Below are positions 35,155 through 45,944 of a stretch of 64,000 nt of DNA, piece by piece. The stretch lies in assembly GCF_010389155.1 (NCBI RefSeq), contig NC_057765.1, positions 25,980,980 to 26,044,979 of the forward strand. The letters run 5' to 3'. Position numbers and translations under genes: made by a program. The notes beneath the pieces are model-generated. The model worked only from the letters and a program-made list of their open reading frames with translations, was not told the DNA's origin and made no database searches. Source of the DNA: Erigeron canadensis (lineage: Eukaryota > Streptophyta > Magnoliopsida > Asterales > Asteraceae). How positions within the stretch are numbered: the first letter of the stretch is position 1; each line of letters begins with the position of its first letter.

Positions 35155-38100
35155 TCTTTTGAGTTCTTTCACTCATCTTCCTGTTGTATCTACTAGTGTT
35201 CTTGAAGGTGCCCTTGGTGCATGCAATTTTCTCAAAGAGCACATATCTGTTTTTATATCATTTTGTTAACCTTCAATGGTCTACTTTTCGTTTTTTTAGA
35301 TATAGGCATATTCATTTCTGGTGACTTTGATTCACTGATTCACTTTGGTATGTAGTCAACAATTGGAAGTTAGAAATACTGAGCCCTGAATTGCGATTTG
35401 CATACTGTTTCGATTTACTTGTGCTCATAGTATATCGTGTATATATATACAATTGAGGACACCTCATTCTTAAGTGTTATTCAACCAGGCTATCCACCTT
35501 AGCATCCTATGTTTAATCAATGAGCGATTTCTTCAAGATACATCAGCCACGGTCTGATGTGGAAAACTCGCTATAAATCAACCAATGATTTTGGATTCAT
35601 TGCTGTGATATTCATGTTTTTCATATGACCTGCTTTAAAAGCTTCATTCTCTTATAAGTTTTATCAGAGATTTGAATTTTGGTTCAAAGTTGGTTTCACC
35701 TCTGCATATTTCAGCAGGTATAATATTCTCTTTACTACATACTGTTTTTATGCATCTTGGTTCAGTAATTCATTTATCAAGAATTCTGTTTTTTCTCTGC
35801 CTCCCTAATTTAAGTTTTTGTGAATATGAAGACTATATTTAGATGATCAACACCTTTTTAAGTTGATCTATCAAAAATTATTAAGACTATGTTTTGTTGA
35901 TCAACACTTTTTTGAATGTGATGCTATATTTATAAACGTAACAACTTCTGATGCCTTACAGGTGATCGATTTTTTTTTGTCTTTCTGAATTGCATCTTGA
36001 AGGCAAAGCTTAGTGTACAGATCTCATGTTTGTCTGGCTTCTGTCACCGAATAATTGACGGTTTCAGGTAACCCTTCCAATTAATAAATCAAGAAAAGAT
36101 GAGGCTTTCTTAATTACAGTTTATCAATTTTTTGAGGTTCCCCTAGAATCAGTACAATACAATGGGGATTGCAACTGGGTTTGTCGTTTTTGGTCTAATT
36201 GTTATTGGCTTTTACAGCCACATTATATATGATACTAACTTTCTTATCACTTAAAGATCATAGCACCGCGTGTTTGTAGTTCAATGACTATATGTCCTGA
36301 TTCCTTCCTTCAGGAGTTGACTATGTGTATTCTTGGAATTTTACCATGAGCGGTATTTAACATGGTCACCAGGTGTACACACAAGTACGTGCATCTTGTC
36401 ATTCAAATCAAATATGATTCCTTATCAAGGTTTGCACATTTATCTGCATTTACGGTGCTATATTTTAATATTCAGTTCTCATTCATAATGGACACTTTGT
36501 CTATACACCTTCTATCTATGTATGGATTGATATGTACAGTAGTTAAGATGTACGAGTATATTCTAAAAACATAGCATCATATTAGCTTTACCATTTGTGA
36601 TTTTGCATGGAATGAGATTAATTAACTCAAATTTTTTTATGAGTTCATGGTGCACTGTCAAGAATATGGGGCTGAAGGCACATGCAAAACATGCTTGGAA
36701 AGAAGATGAAATTTATTAAAATGAGGTTTATCGACTGCATTTACACTGAATATAGAAGCATCGCGTAAAGGCAAGTATTTGTATATTAACAGAGTTTTTT
36801 TGTATATTTGCGAACAAAGCAGATGGTTAATTTTTAAAAATGTAATAGTTCCTTTTAAATATTAAATAAGTATGTCCATTGTCAAAAAAAAAGATAAGTA
36901 TACTCCGGTACGGGAACGTGGTACAGGATCATAAATTTAGGGGCCTATTGAATTGCGATCCCGTACCACAAACCATGTGACTATGGTTTAAAGCTACTAG
37001 CACTTAAATTTTTATTTTTTGTAACTATATAGGACTTCTTAAAGTTTTAGAACCTCCTGACTTTTGTGACTGAGTATGTCATACTTATTGCATACATTCG
37101 ACATTTAAGGAAAAAAAAAAAACGATTTGCCTTCTTCTGGTATCGGCTTATCGTTTATAGGGAAAACCTCATCCCTTAACCCAAATCTATGCCATAATGA
37201 CTTAGTATCCGTTATCATGTTTGAAGAAACAAGTATGCAAGAAGAAGTAGTTGGCGGAAAGTTTTCCCTATCTTTAAGATTGCCTAAATATATCGATCAA
37301 CTTACTCGCCCATGAAACCTACATGAGAGCCGACTTACAAATCATAGAAAGCAAAAGAAAATTGCTATATACGAGCAATAATTGTTAACTGTAAAGTTTT
37401 CTTTTCTTAGTGATGGTAAAAACTGTCTTGCTATGGCATGAAGTCAAACAAAGGTACCAAAGATCATGATAATAAGAATTATTAGGTCTCCAATGACAAT
37501 AGTGATTAGTCTGATTTTATCGAAGGCTAAATGGAATTAAGAATCATGTCACTTTTTGCACATGAAATAACTTTGAGGTCTATAAGCTTATTAGTATAGC
37601 CACTTATATCTACTTCAATTTTCAACTAAAGGTAAAAGCGAATTATGTAAGTCTTGGTGCACGTTTTTTTAACTTTTGGTCTTGCAGAAGCCGAGATGAT
37701 TTGGTGCCACCCACATGGCCACATATGCATATAACCCTTCATATCTTTTTTTTTTTTTTTTTCATATTAAAGTATCATCTGTCATAAAACGTTTGGGTTG
37801 GGTAACTCGTCAAATTGGTAAGTTTAGTAGGATTAATTGCTTGGAAAATGTTTCAACTTGACACTTTTGTTTTTGTAAGGGTTCAAAAAAAAAGTTTTAT
37901 TGTGAGTACTAAAACCGGCTAAAATCACTATTGTAAGACTGCAACCACTTTTTCTGACGTGTATGGTAGCTAGCCGTTTTTATGCTTGTTTTTAGTACAT
38001 AATCTGACATCTTCCTCTCCATGTGTATTATATACGAGTAGTACAGTAATAATTAAATATATGCATCTGTCACCTCCCTTTCTCATATAACAATTGTAAT
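35155..38100. other. 3' flank of PPR gene and intergenic DNA, no gene seen
   Basis: The part to about 36600 is T-rich and could hold a long 3' UTR. A ~190-bp open stretch at 37127-37315 after an A12 run shows no family resemblance I can name. T-runs at 37746-37762. No paired repeat ends found. Confidence 0.45.
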
Positions 38101-39565
38101 ATCAAACCCAACAAAACTCTTTATCTTGCTAACAAAGTATCTGAAATACCATCTTCATATCTAAAAATCTAAAATACCATCTCCTTGTTATAAAATGTCT
38201 GCAAATATGTATTATATTACAAAAGTCGAATACTTTTATGTTAAAATCAAAAATGTAATATGTTACAATTACATATATGATCGACTCAACATCTATCCAC
38301 TTCCATTCCACCACCAACGCTGCCGGCGTCAGAAACTTCACCGGCGATGAAGTTACCAAATTCTAATCAATGGTTTCATTCCAAATCACTGGATCTGCAA
38401 AACCCATAAACCAATTTCACAAACACACACAATTACCAACAACCACCACCACGTACCTTCGATTTCTCTGCCATCCCAACTGTCCCTTGTTGCGCCTCTC
38501 CGATAGCCACCACTGGTGGCCCGTGATTCCAGATCTAATTTTGGACAGCAATTGGTTTAGAATGTTTGGATTGTATTTGATGACAGTAGGGTAGCCGGAT
38601 CTAAGCGGTGACATCGGAGGGGTGGAAAGCAATGACAATGACATAAGTAAAAAAATGTGTATGGATTTTAGGGACGGGAGTGATGGGGTATACATAAGTG
38701 TAAGAGATCGATTAGAATACTTACATATCTTGTTTGTATATGTAATCAGATATTATGGAATACAAATATATGAGCACAAATAGAACTTCATATTTCCACA
38801 AGAGATTATTATGATTGTTGATGATGAGATATATATAAATATAAATTTGTTTGATGGTGTGATTTGGATGTCAAACCATCTGCATAATCTGGAAAAATAT
38901 AGAGTTGTCGAATGTGGTTGAATCATATGGGGAAAAAGGCGTTTAACTAAGAGTTTTATTATAGCTACCAATTTTTATTTTTTTTTTAGTTTTTGATTTT
39001 AAAAGCTGACACATTTAAGTATGTCCCACAATTAAGTTTGTTCCCTTTCTCAATAGTCAAATATTTTTCAGTTTTTGTCAGGCTTTTTATTGTTATATCT
39101 TTTAGATTAGCTTATTTTTTGCTTGAAAACAAAAAGTTATGTGTTGATTTAATTTGAGATTTATCTACCTTTGTTCTTGCATTACATTATCTCAATTGCA
39201 AATTTGTATCTCAATTTTGTTTAAAGAAAATCACTCGAGATTAAACCATTTAGATACCATAACATTTTATTTCTTTCATTATTTATACTGACTGACTAAT
39301 AACCATAATTTTGTCACAATTAAAGTTATTTTTTTATCACTTTTATTCATTAAAAATAATTTCAGTTTTCAAAAAACAAATACAGTTAGAAGAGTTTTAA
39401 CACAATCAAATTATTGAAAACATAATTTTGTTTAAAAAGAGAGTTGATTTTTTGGAACAATACAATAAAGTTAGTAAAAGAAATTAAATACATGGATTAA
39501 TCAACAAATTAGATACATTATAAATAGTGAATTAAAACTATCATTTCCACTAAACAAATTAACAG
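38101..39565. other. unassigned AT-rich region
   Basis: Short frames between 38290 and 38700 are GC-richer (ACCACCACCACG and similar) but carry no recognisable domain. The rest is AT-rich without clear repeat boundaries. Confidence 0.4.
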
Positions 39566-39690
39566 TTATACCAATTCCGGCAAGCATCCATTTTATGGCT
39601 AAAATTCCGACAAGCATCCTTTTTCCGGCGATTACATAAAGAAACATAAATCTTTCCAACGAAAATTCCGGCAAGCATCCATTTTCCGAC
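39566..39690 (+). repeat. three spaced copies of ATTCCGGCAAGCATCC
   Basis: ATTCCGGCAAGCATCCATTTT appears with small changes at about 39575, 39605 and 39665, followed by a (TA)n tract at 39702-39725. Confidence 0.6.
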
Positions 39691-39701
39691 GTATTTGATG
39701 C

Positions 39702-39725
39702 ATATATATATATATATATATATAT
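39702..39725. repeat. (TA)n microsatellite
   Basis: Twelve TA units. Confidence 0.9.
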
Positions 39726-39924
39726 CTAAATACATATTTTCATAAATGTATCTATACTTACTGAACGGCCGCCATTATCCACCACCTATCGTCTCGACCT
39801 GAACCACCTCCGGCCGCCGACACTTACAGTAACCACCCCCAACTGCCTCCACCTTTCAGATCTAAACCACCACCAAACGTCCAGCAACCAACACAAACAA
39901 CCGCCTCTTTCAGATCAAAACCGC

Positions 39925-40205
39925 CGTGACTTTCAAAAACCACCACCAACCGCCGCCACTTACAGAAACCACCACTAACCGCCGCCACTTTCAAAAACCA
40001 CCACCAACCGCCGCCACTTACAGAAACCACCATTAACCGCCGCCACTTTCAAAAACCACCACCAACCGCCGTCACTTTCAAAAACCACCACCAACCGCCG
40101 CCACTTACAGAAACCACCACCAACTGCCGTCACTTTCAAAAACCACCACCAACCGCCACGACTTTCAAAAACCACCACCAACCGCCGCCACTTTCAAAAA
40201 CCACA
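39925..40205 (+). repeat. 30-bp minisatellite (CTTTCAAAAACCACCACCAA...)
   Basis: About nine to ten tandem copies of a 30-bp unit: CTTTCAAAAACCACCACCAA then CCGCCGCCAC. TTTCA alternates with TTACAG. The unit length is a multiple of three, so both strands stay open (minus strand Trp/Phe/Val/Gly-rich). Flanked by purine-rich GAGAGGGAGAG sequence at 40225-40395. I see no gene that would use these frames. Confidence 0.88.
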
Positions 40206-40715
40206 ACCAACCGCAGATCTGAGAAGGGAGAGAAAAAGAGGGGCGGCAGTGGTTAGATATAGTGTGAGACTTTCTGTTGGGAGAGGGAGAGAGGGCGGAG
40301 GGTTTTTTTGGGGGGAGGGAGAGGGAGAGAGGGGATAGAAAGAGACGGTTGTTTTTTTTTTGGGAATGAGTGTGTTTTTTTTTTGAGGGGGAGATAAGTC
40401 ATTTATATGGAAAAGGATTTAGTTGTTTTTAAGGGTCATAAGGATTTAGTTGTTTTTAATCAATCTAATATCTTTTACTTTTCTTAAATTTCTTTATAAA
40501 ACTGATTATTAGTATTTAAAAGTTTTTAAATTGATTTAAAATAATAATATTAAATTTATATTAATTTTTTTTAATCAATCAACATTTTTGTTATTTTTAT
40601 AAATAAAATAGTTACAACAGGATATGTTTTTGAAATTTTTTTAGCTTGTCTTTATTAACAACATATTTTAAAGTTTTGATATGATTTTTGTGTCAGAATT
40701 CTCAGAAAATATCCA

Positions 40716-43700
40716 ATGGAAGACAATAAATTTTTTATGACTACACCAGAATTTTTCACCAACGAGGTATATACATAATTATTGAGTATTTTTTATTAAA
40801 TTTATTTGTTATCTTTATATTTATATTTTGTTATGATTATTAAGTAAACTTGTAATACTTATATTTATATGTCTTAAATTCATAATTTTTTTGATAAAAA
40901 CTAACACGATATAATTTATTTTAGGTGTTCAGCTCCCGGGAAGAATTGATGAATTGGGTAAAGGACGTGGCATACTCTGTTGGTGTTGTCATTGTCACTA
41001 AAAGATCGAACAGTTATCTTAGTGGTTTCGTGTATAAAGTTGTACTGATGTGTGATCATGGCGGCAAATATAAACAGAAGGGTTCAATTAGAGCTCCCCG
41101 CACAAGAAAAACTGATTGTCCATTCGAATTAGAAGCAAAATATTCAGATGAATATAATTATTGGACGTTAGTAGTCATATGTGATGAACATAATCATCGC
41201 CATTAACAAAGTATGGAGGGTCATCCATATGCACAGCGGTTAACTCAAGATGAGTTTAGTTTGGTTGAAGAATTGACAGCGATGAATATGCCCCCACGTG
41301 ATATTTTATCAATCGTTAGGGAGGGGAATCTAAGTAATGTGTCTACAATTAGTACGATCTACAACGCACGCACGCACTAAACTTCGCATGGCCGAGCAAG
41401 TAGGCAATTCTCCAATGCAGGTTCTCATGGCTATTTTTTTTTTATTTTTATAAATCTTGTCATTTTATTATAAACATTCAAACGTACAATGCAGGTTCTC
41501 ATGGCTCTTTTGTGGACTAATAATTATGTTTACGAATTTTCTACAACTACTTCGAACGAACTAGAAAATCTATTCTTTGTGCATCAAACATCATTCAGTA
41601 TTTGGCGTGCATTTCCACATGTGTTGATTATTGATGCCACGTACAAGACCAACTATTACAATTTGCCTTTTGTGGAGATTGTTGGTGTAACGTCGACCAA
41701 CAAGACATTTTCGATAGCTTTTGCATTTATACAAAATGAAAGGACAACTAACTATACATGGGTCTTAAATTGTCTTAAGTTGACTTTAATGAATTATGGA
41801 GTAAACTAGAGAAGTCTACAACCATGGATTCTTACACGGAAAATTACAATCAACTTCAGTCATTTTTGACAAAATATCCACGTATGTTTTCTATATTCGC
41901 ATTTAACATTTTTTTTTAATCTCCCAACGTATATTTTTTTTTCTTTTTATATTTCTCATACAACTTTACGTTACCATTCAGGTGTTCTTAAGTATTTGAA
42001 TGAAACCTTGTTGGAAAAATACAAAGAAATGTTTGTGTCTGTGTGGATTGATCGACATCTCAATTTTGGAAACAACAACACCAATAGAGTAGAAAGTCAA
42101 CATGCGGTCCTAAAGAAATATTTGAAATCCAAAAGATGCACTTTGCATGAACTTGTGGGTTGTATTAATCGTCTGGTTCAGTCTCAACATACGGCGATCA
42201 AAGCAAGCTTCGAAAAAAGCAGAATTGTCCGCTATCAGAAGCACAATCTACGATGTTTCAAACTGTTGCATGGTTTTGTTTCCAATGAAGCTCTCAATAT
42301 GATTCTTACGAACTATCATCAAGTAGACCCTTCAAATTGTGATTGTCGACTTCGCAATAGTTGTGGGTTACCATGTTCTTGTGAACTTTCGAAGTACATA
42401 AATTCAGGTATGTATAATCCGATAGATTATTTTTATAATTTCTTTAAAAGTTGTATATACAGTACTTATTTATTTTTTAATGCAGGTCAATGTATTTCAT
42501 TGGATTCGATTGACATCTTTTGGAGAAAGTTAGATTTTTTACCGGCAACATCTGTGGAAGATGATGATGTTAGTTGTGGAAGTGTACTGGAACATTTCAA
42601 AGAAAACTACAACAAGCAATCCAAAGTTGGAAGAAAGAGCTGGTTAAGAAAGTTGAAGAATATATTCAGTCCAAGTACAACCGACATTCGGGAACCGCGA
42701 GTTCAAAAAAATACCCTTGGACGACCAAAGAAATCGCAACAAAAAAGGCGTGTCGACTTTTCCTCAACAAAATATAGTTGTTCAACCATTCCCGATTATG
42801 TCAATTCGGGTTATGAGCCGACCAGACATAGCTGTTTCGAATTTGACCTAAATGAGGTCCCAACTGATAGGTGTTTCGAATTTGACCTAATTGAGGTCCC
42901 AACTGACAACTGTTTCGAATTTGACGAAGGCCCGCCCATGAGTGGTTCAAATTTAATGGATGATATTCCAGAAGTCTTTCATTCAAGCCAACCATTCTTT
43001 CAAGATCCTTTTATGAGCCAAAGTCAACACCAGAATGCATACTATCCGGATTCATATGTGTATACAACCGAAACCCACAATCCAAATCCATATATCTACC
43101 ACAATCCAGATCCATATATGTATACACCCGAAACCCAAAATCCAGATCCAAGTATGAACGATAAAGATTATTTAATTGATCAGGGATTCGAAGATTTTAT
43201 TCCGTATATCACACAGGTTCAGAATGTACTAGGAGATGGAAACTATGGATTTAGAGCGACGGTTGTTTGCATTGGTCGTCATCAAGATGATTGGCGTCAA
43301 ATTCGTATGGATTTATTGGATGAGTTATCTGTGCATAATGCAAGATACACTGCAATTTTTAACAAAGAAGGCGTACAATCACTTCAGTACATGCTGAATC
43401 ACTTTGAAGGAGGATTTGCAGATCCGCAATATTGGATGACTATGCCAGAGACTGGGTTACTCATTGCTTCAAGGTATAATGTGGTGGTTGTTTTTTTGAG
43501 CAAAGATGGGGAGACAACGTGCTTTCCGCTTTTTACTAGCCCACCAAGTTCACAACCACATGATATTTGTGTAATTGGACGAGTCAATTGTAATCATTTC
43601 GTGAGACTGGTGTTACAAGGAGATTTTCCAGTACCTCCTACGCATCCACAATGGTCTAGTCACGCATTTGATCGGGCATGGGATAATCCTTTTTTGGATA

Positions 43701-43723
43701 GACAATATGTACAACCTGATTAA
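40716..43723 (+). pseudogene. Mutator-type transposase relic with SWIM, AT-hook and OTU-like domain
   Basis: Exons read as 40716-40766 (MEDNKFFMTTPEFFTNE), 40925-41420, 41494-41850, then from about 41982. In order it has a FAR1-like DNA-binding part (VKDVAYSVGVVIVTKRSN), the start of a MULE transposase core (LIIDATYKTNYYNLPFVEI) and the core's C-terminal part (FGNNNTNRVESQHAVLKKYL). Then come a SWIM zinc finger (CDCRLRNSCGLPCSCEL), an AT-hook-like GRPKKSQQKRR, acidic CFEFDLxEVPTD repeats and an OTU-like domain. Defects: stop TAA at 41204, a 4-nt slip in CGCACGCACGCA near 41370, and a deletion near 41800-41820. The deletion fuses LTLMNYG to KSTTMDSYTENY and removes roughly 70 residues that include the second catalytic Asp region. 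The last 575 codons are open; a 78-nt in-frame intron (42408-42485) probably splits them. The OTU motif reads DGNYGFRA, with Tyr in place of the catalytic Cys; the later His (CNHFV) is kept. Confidence 0.88.
42408..42485 (+). other. 78-nt in-frame intron in the MULE relic
   Basis: Donor GTATGT and acceptor TTTTTTAATGCAG bound 78 nt that keep the frame if unspliced. Splicing gives SKYINSG|QCISLDSIDIFWRKLDF, which fits the family better than the hydrophobic stretch read through the intron. Confidence 0.75.
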
Positions 43724-43726
43724 ATT

Positions 43727-45425
43727 CCCTAGACATAATTCAGTAAGTGTGAGAACTTGTATTAATATTGATTAAGAAAATGATTAAAATATTTTATTAT
43801 CTATGAGTATTATTTATATCTTCTATTATTATGTATCTTCTACTATTATCTATAATTATATAAGGTGCATGTTAATGATTTATTATATTTTTAGTGTTTG
43901 AATTACAATAAAAAGTAAAATGTATGATTTATAAATAAAAATAATGAAATACAATAAATACATACATATATATATATATAAAGAAAAAAGTAATAAGACA
44001 ACATGATTATCAAAGTAAACTAAAAATAAAAAAGTAACAAGACATCATGATTAGTATATCATGATTATTACATTTTTTAGTAAAAGTAAAAAGAAAAATA
44101 AATAAAAAGAAAAAAAACATCATGATTACATTATTATTAAGATTTTGACTAAAATATTGGTGTCTATATTGAAAATAATTAGTGTGGATAGCCATCCCCT
44201 TAACTAATAGTGGAATGACCTCATATATTTGTGGAAAAAGGTGAACTGATCGGATCCAACAAAAGTTCGGTATAAAAAGATGTTTAACTGATAGTTGAAT
44301 GTCTACGTGGAAAATGAAGGTAAATGGTTGTCAAGTTGTAATATCCACGTATGAAATAGACGGCTTAAAAATAAATCAAAATGATTTACAAATTAAATTT
44401 TAACCGGTAACTTGCAATTAGCCCCACAAAAGTCATTTTAACCAACTTCAATCTCTAAAATAGAACTTTTTTTTGTTGGAGCCAAAAAAACAAAAGTGTT
44501 AAAGTTGAAGCAATTTTCAAGCAATTAGCCACATTTTAATACGAACAAGGTTGACCAAAATTGAAACAATTTTACTCACTTTTTTTAATTGATACTTGGC
44601 ATGTCAATCATGATAATAAGAATTATACTGTTACTTCATTTTGACCTGTTTTCTTTTCTTTTTAATGTTTGCCTTTTCAAATATTTTAGGTGGTATATTG
44701 AAGGCTCAGCAATACTCCAAATTCTGACAGTTTTTAAAATGGACGACTAAACCTCAAGTAAAACCACGCCGTTGCTTTTGATCGATGGCTTTAACAGTTG
44801 GAATATATCATTATTTCCCTAATTTTGTGTCTGATATACATAGTGGCTTATAATGTTCCATAATTGTTTAGTGTAAATGTTTGAATCTGCTATCCAGAAC
44901 AAACTTATCATATGTATTTCCCATTTTCCCCCAAGTATATGTTTCTCTTATATTTTTATATTCGTACGCCATTGATTATACTTAATCATCATTATTTACT
45001 TACTAAACTACCAAGCCGTGAATGCACATACTAACCTATATACTGTTTGGGTCTTTAAAAGCAGAAAGAGTGCTTGACACTTTGACAGTAGTAGGTTTAA
45101 GTTGCATTTGGTCATTTCAAAAGAATACTTTACATATCTATTTCATTTTTTTGGCTCAGCTCAATGGCTGTTAAATCTTGTGACTACAATTTTGATCCAA
45201 ACAAGCGATAGATTGTCTACAGGCAACGTAGGATTATGTAGGATTATCTACTAATAAAAATACTAATAAAAAGAGACTTGATTCTTTTCATTTTGGCGTT
45301 GTATAAATGATTTGTAACTTAGGTTATGCTTCTGATTTTTTTAATGACATTTATATATGTTTGTATTAAATGATTATTATAATTGCGTTCGATATAAAAA
45401 AACTGCTAAAACTATCAAACATCAA
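43727..45425. other. intergenic, no gene seen
   Basis: AT-rich, A-runs around 43990-44120. No terminal inverted repeat matching the MULE could be picked out by eye. Confidence 0.45.
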
Positions 45426-45496
45426 GTACCAGTGGTCTAATGGTAGAACGATGATCTGCCATACTATAGACCCGGGTTCGAATCCTGTCTGGTGCA
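45426..45496 (+). tRNA. decayed tRNA-Gly (GCC)
   Basis: The sequence GTACCAGTGGTCTAATGGTA...GACCCGGGTTCGAATCC...CTGGTGCA matches plant tRNA-Gly. The acceptor stem holds with one G-T pair (GTACCAG/CTGGTGC) and the loop CTGCCAT gives anticodon GCC. The anticodon stem ATGAT/ACTAT has an A-C mismatch and a G-T pair. The T stem CCGGG/CCTGT has one mismatch and one wobble. There is no clear T-run terminator after it. Probably a pseudogene or very weak gene. Confidence 0.65.
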
Positions 45497-45944
45497 ATAT
45501 TGAGCTGTGAAGATCTTATATTTTCAATTTATCATTTAGTTTCCAATGGTGGTTGGGTCCATCAAATTGTCTGATTTCAATGAAGATCTTATAGGCCTTA
45601 TTGAGCTCTTTTCTCAATTTTATATTTTCAATTTATCATTCAGTTTCCATAAGAAATTCTTATTTTATGATTTTGACAACTTGTTTACCGAGAACACCTG
45701 TGAAAATTAATATGTTTTTAAGCCGGTAATGATCAAAATCGTCGAATGTACCTTCAAAAGTAAGCACCACGGAATAGCCTGTTGTGTTTTATGTACCATC
45801 CATCGAGTCATTTCATATGTACTCTCATCTATGATCAATCATTTTTATTGAAAATTTATGCTCAAGAGACTAAAAATTGCTTTGGACACTAAAAAATAAT
45901 CCAAAGACTAGATTATTTCTTCAAAAAATCAGAAATAATTCTTC

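Noticed and set aside
37127..37315. Possible small gene after the A-run
   Set aside because: No splice partners, no recognisable family, and composition like the surrounding intergenic DNA.
39824..40181. Trp/Phe/Gly-rich proteins on the minus strand
   Set aside because: Products of a 30-bp minisatellite whose period is divisible by three; no start context, splice partner or family.
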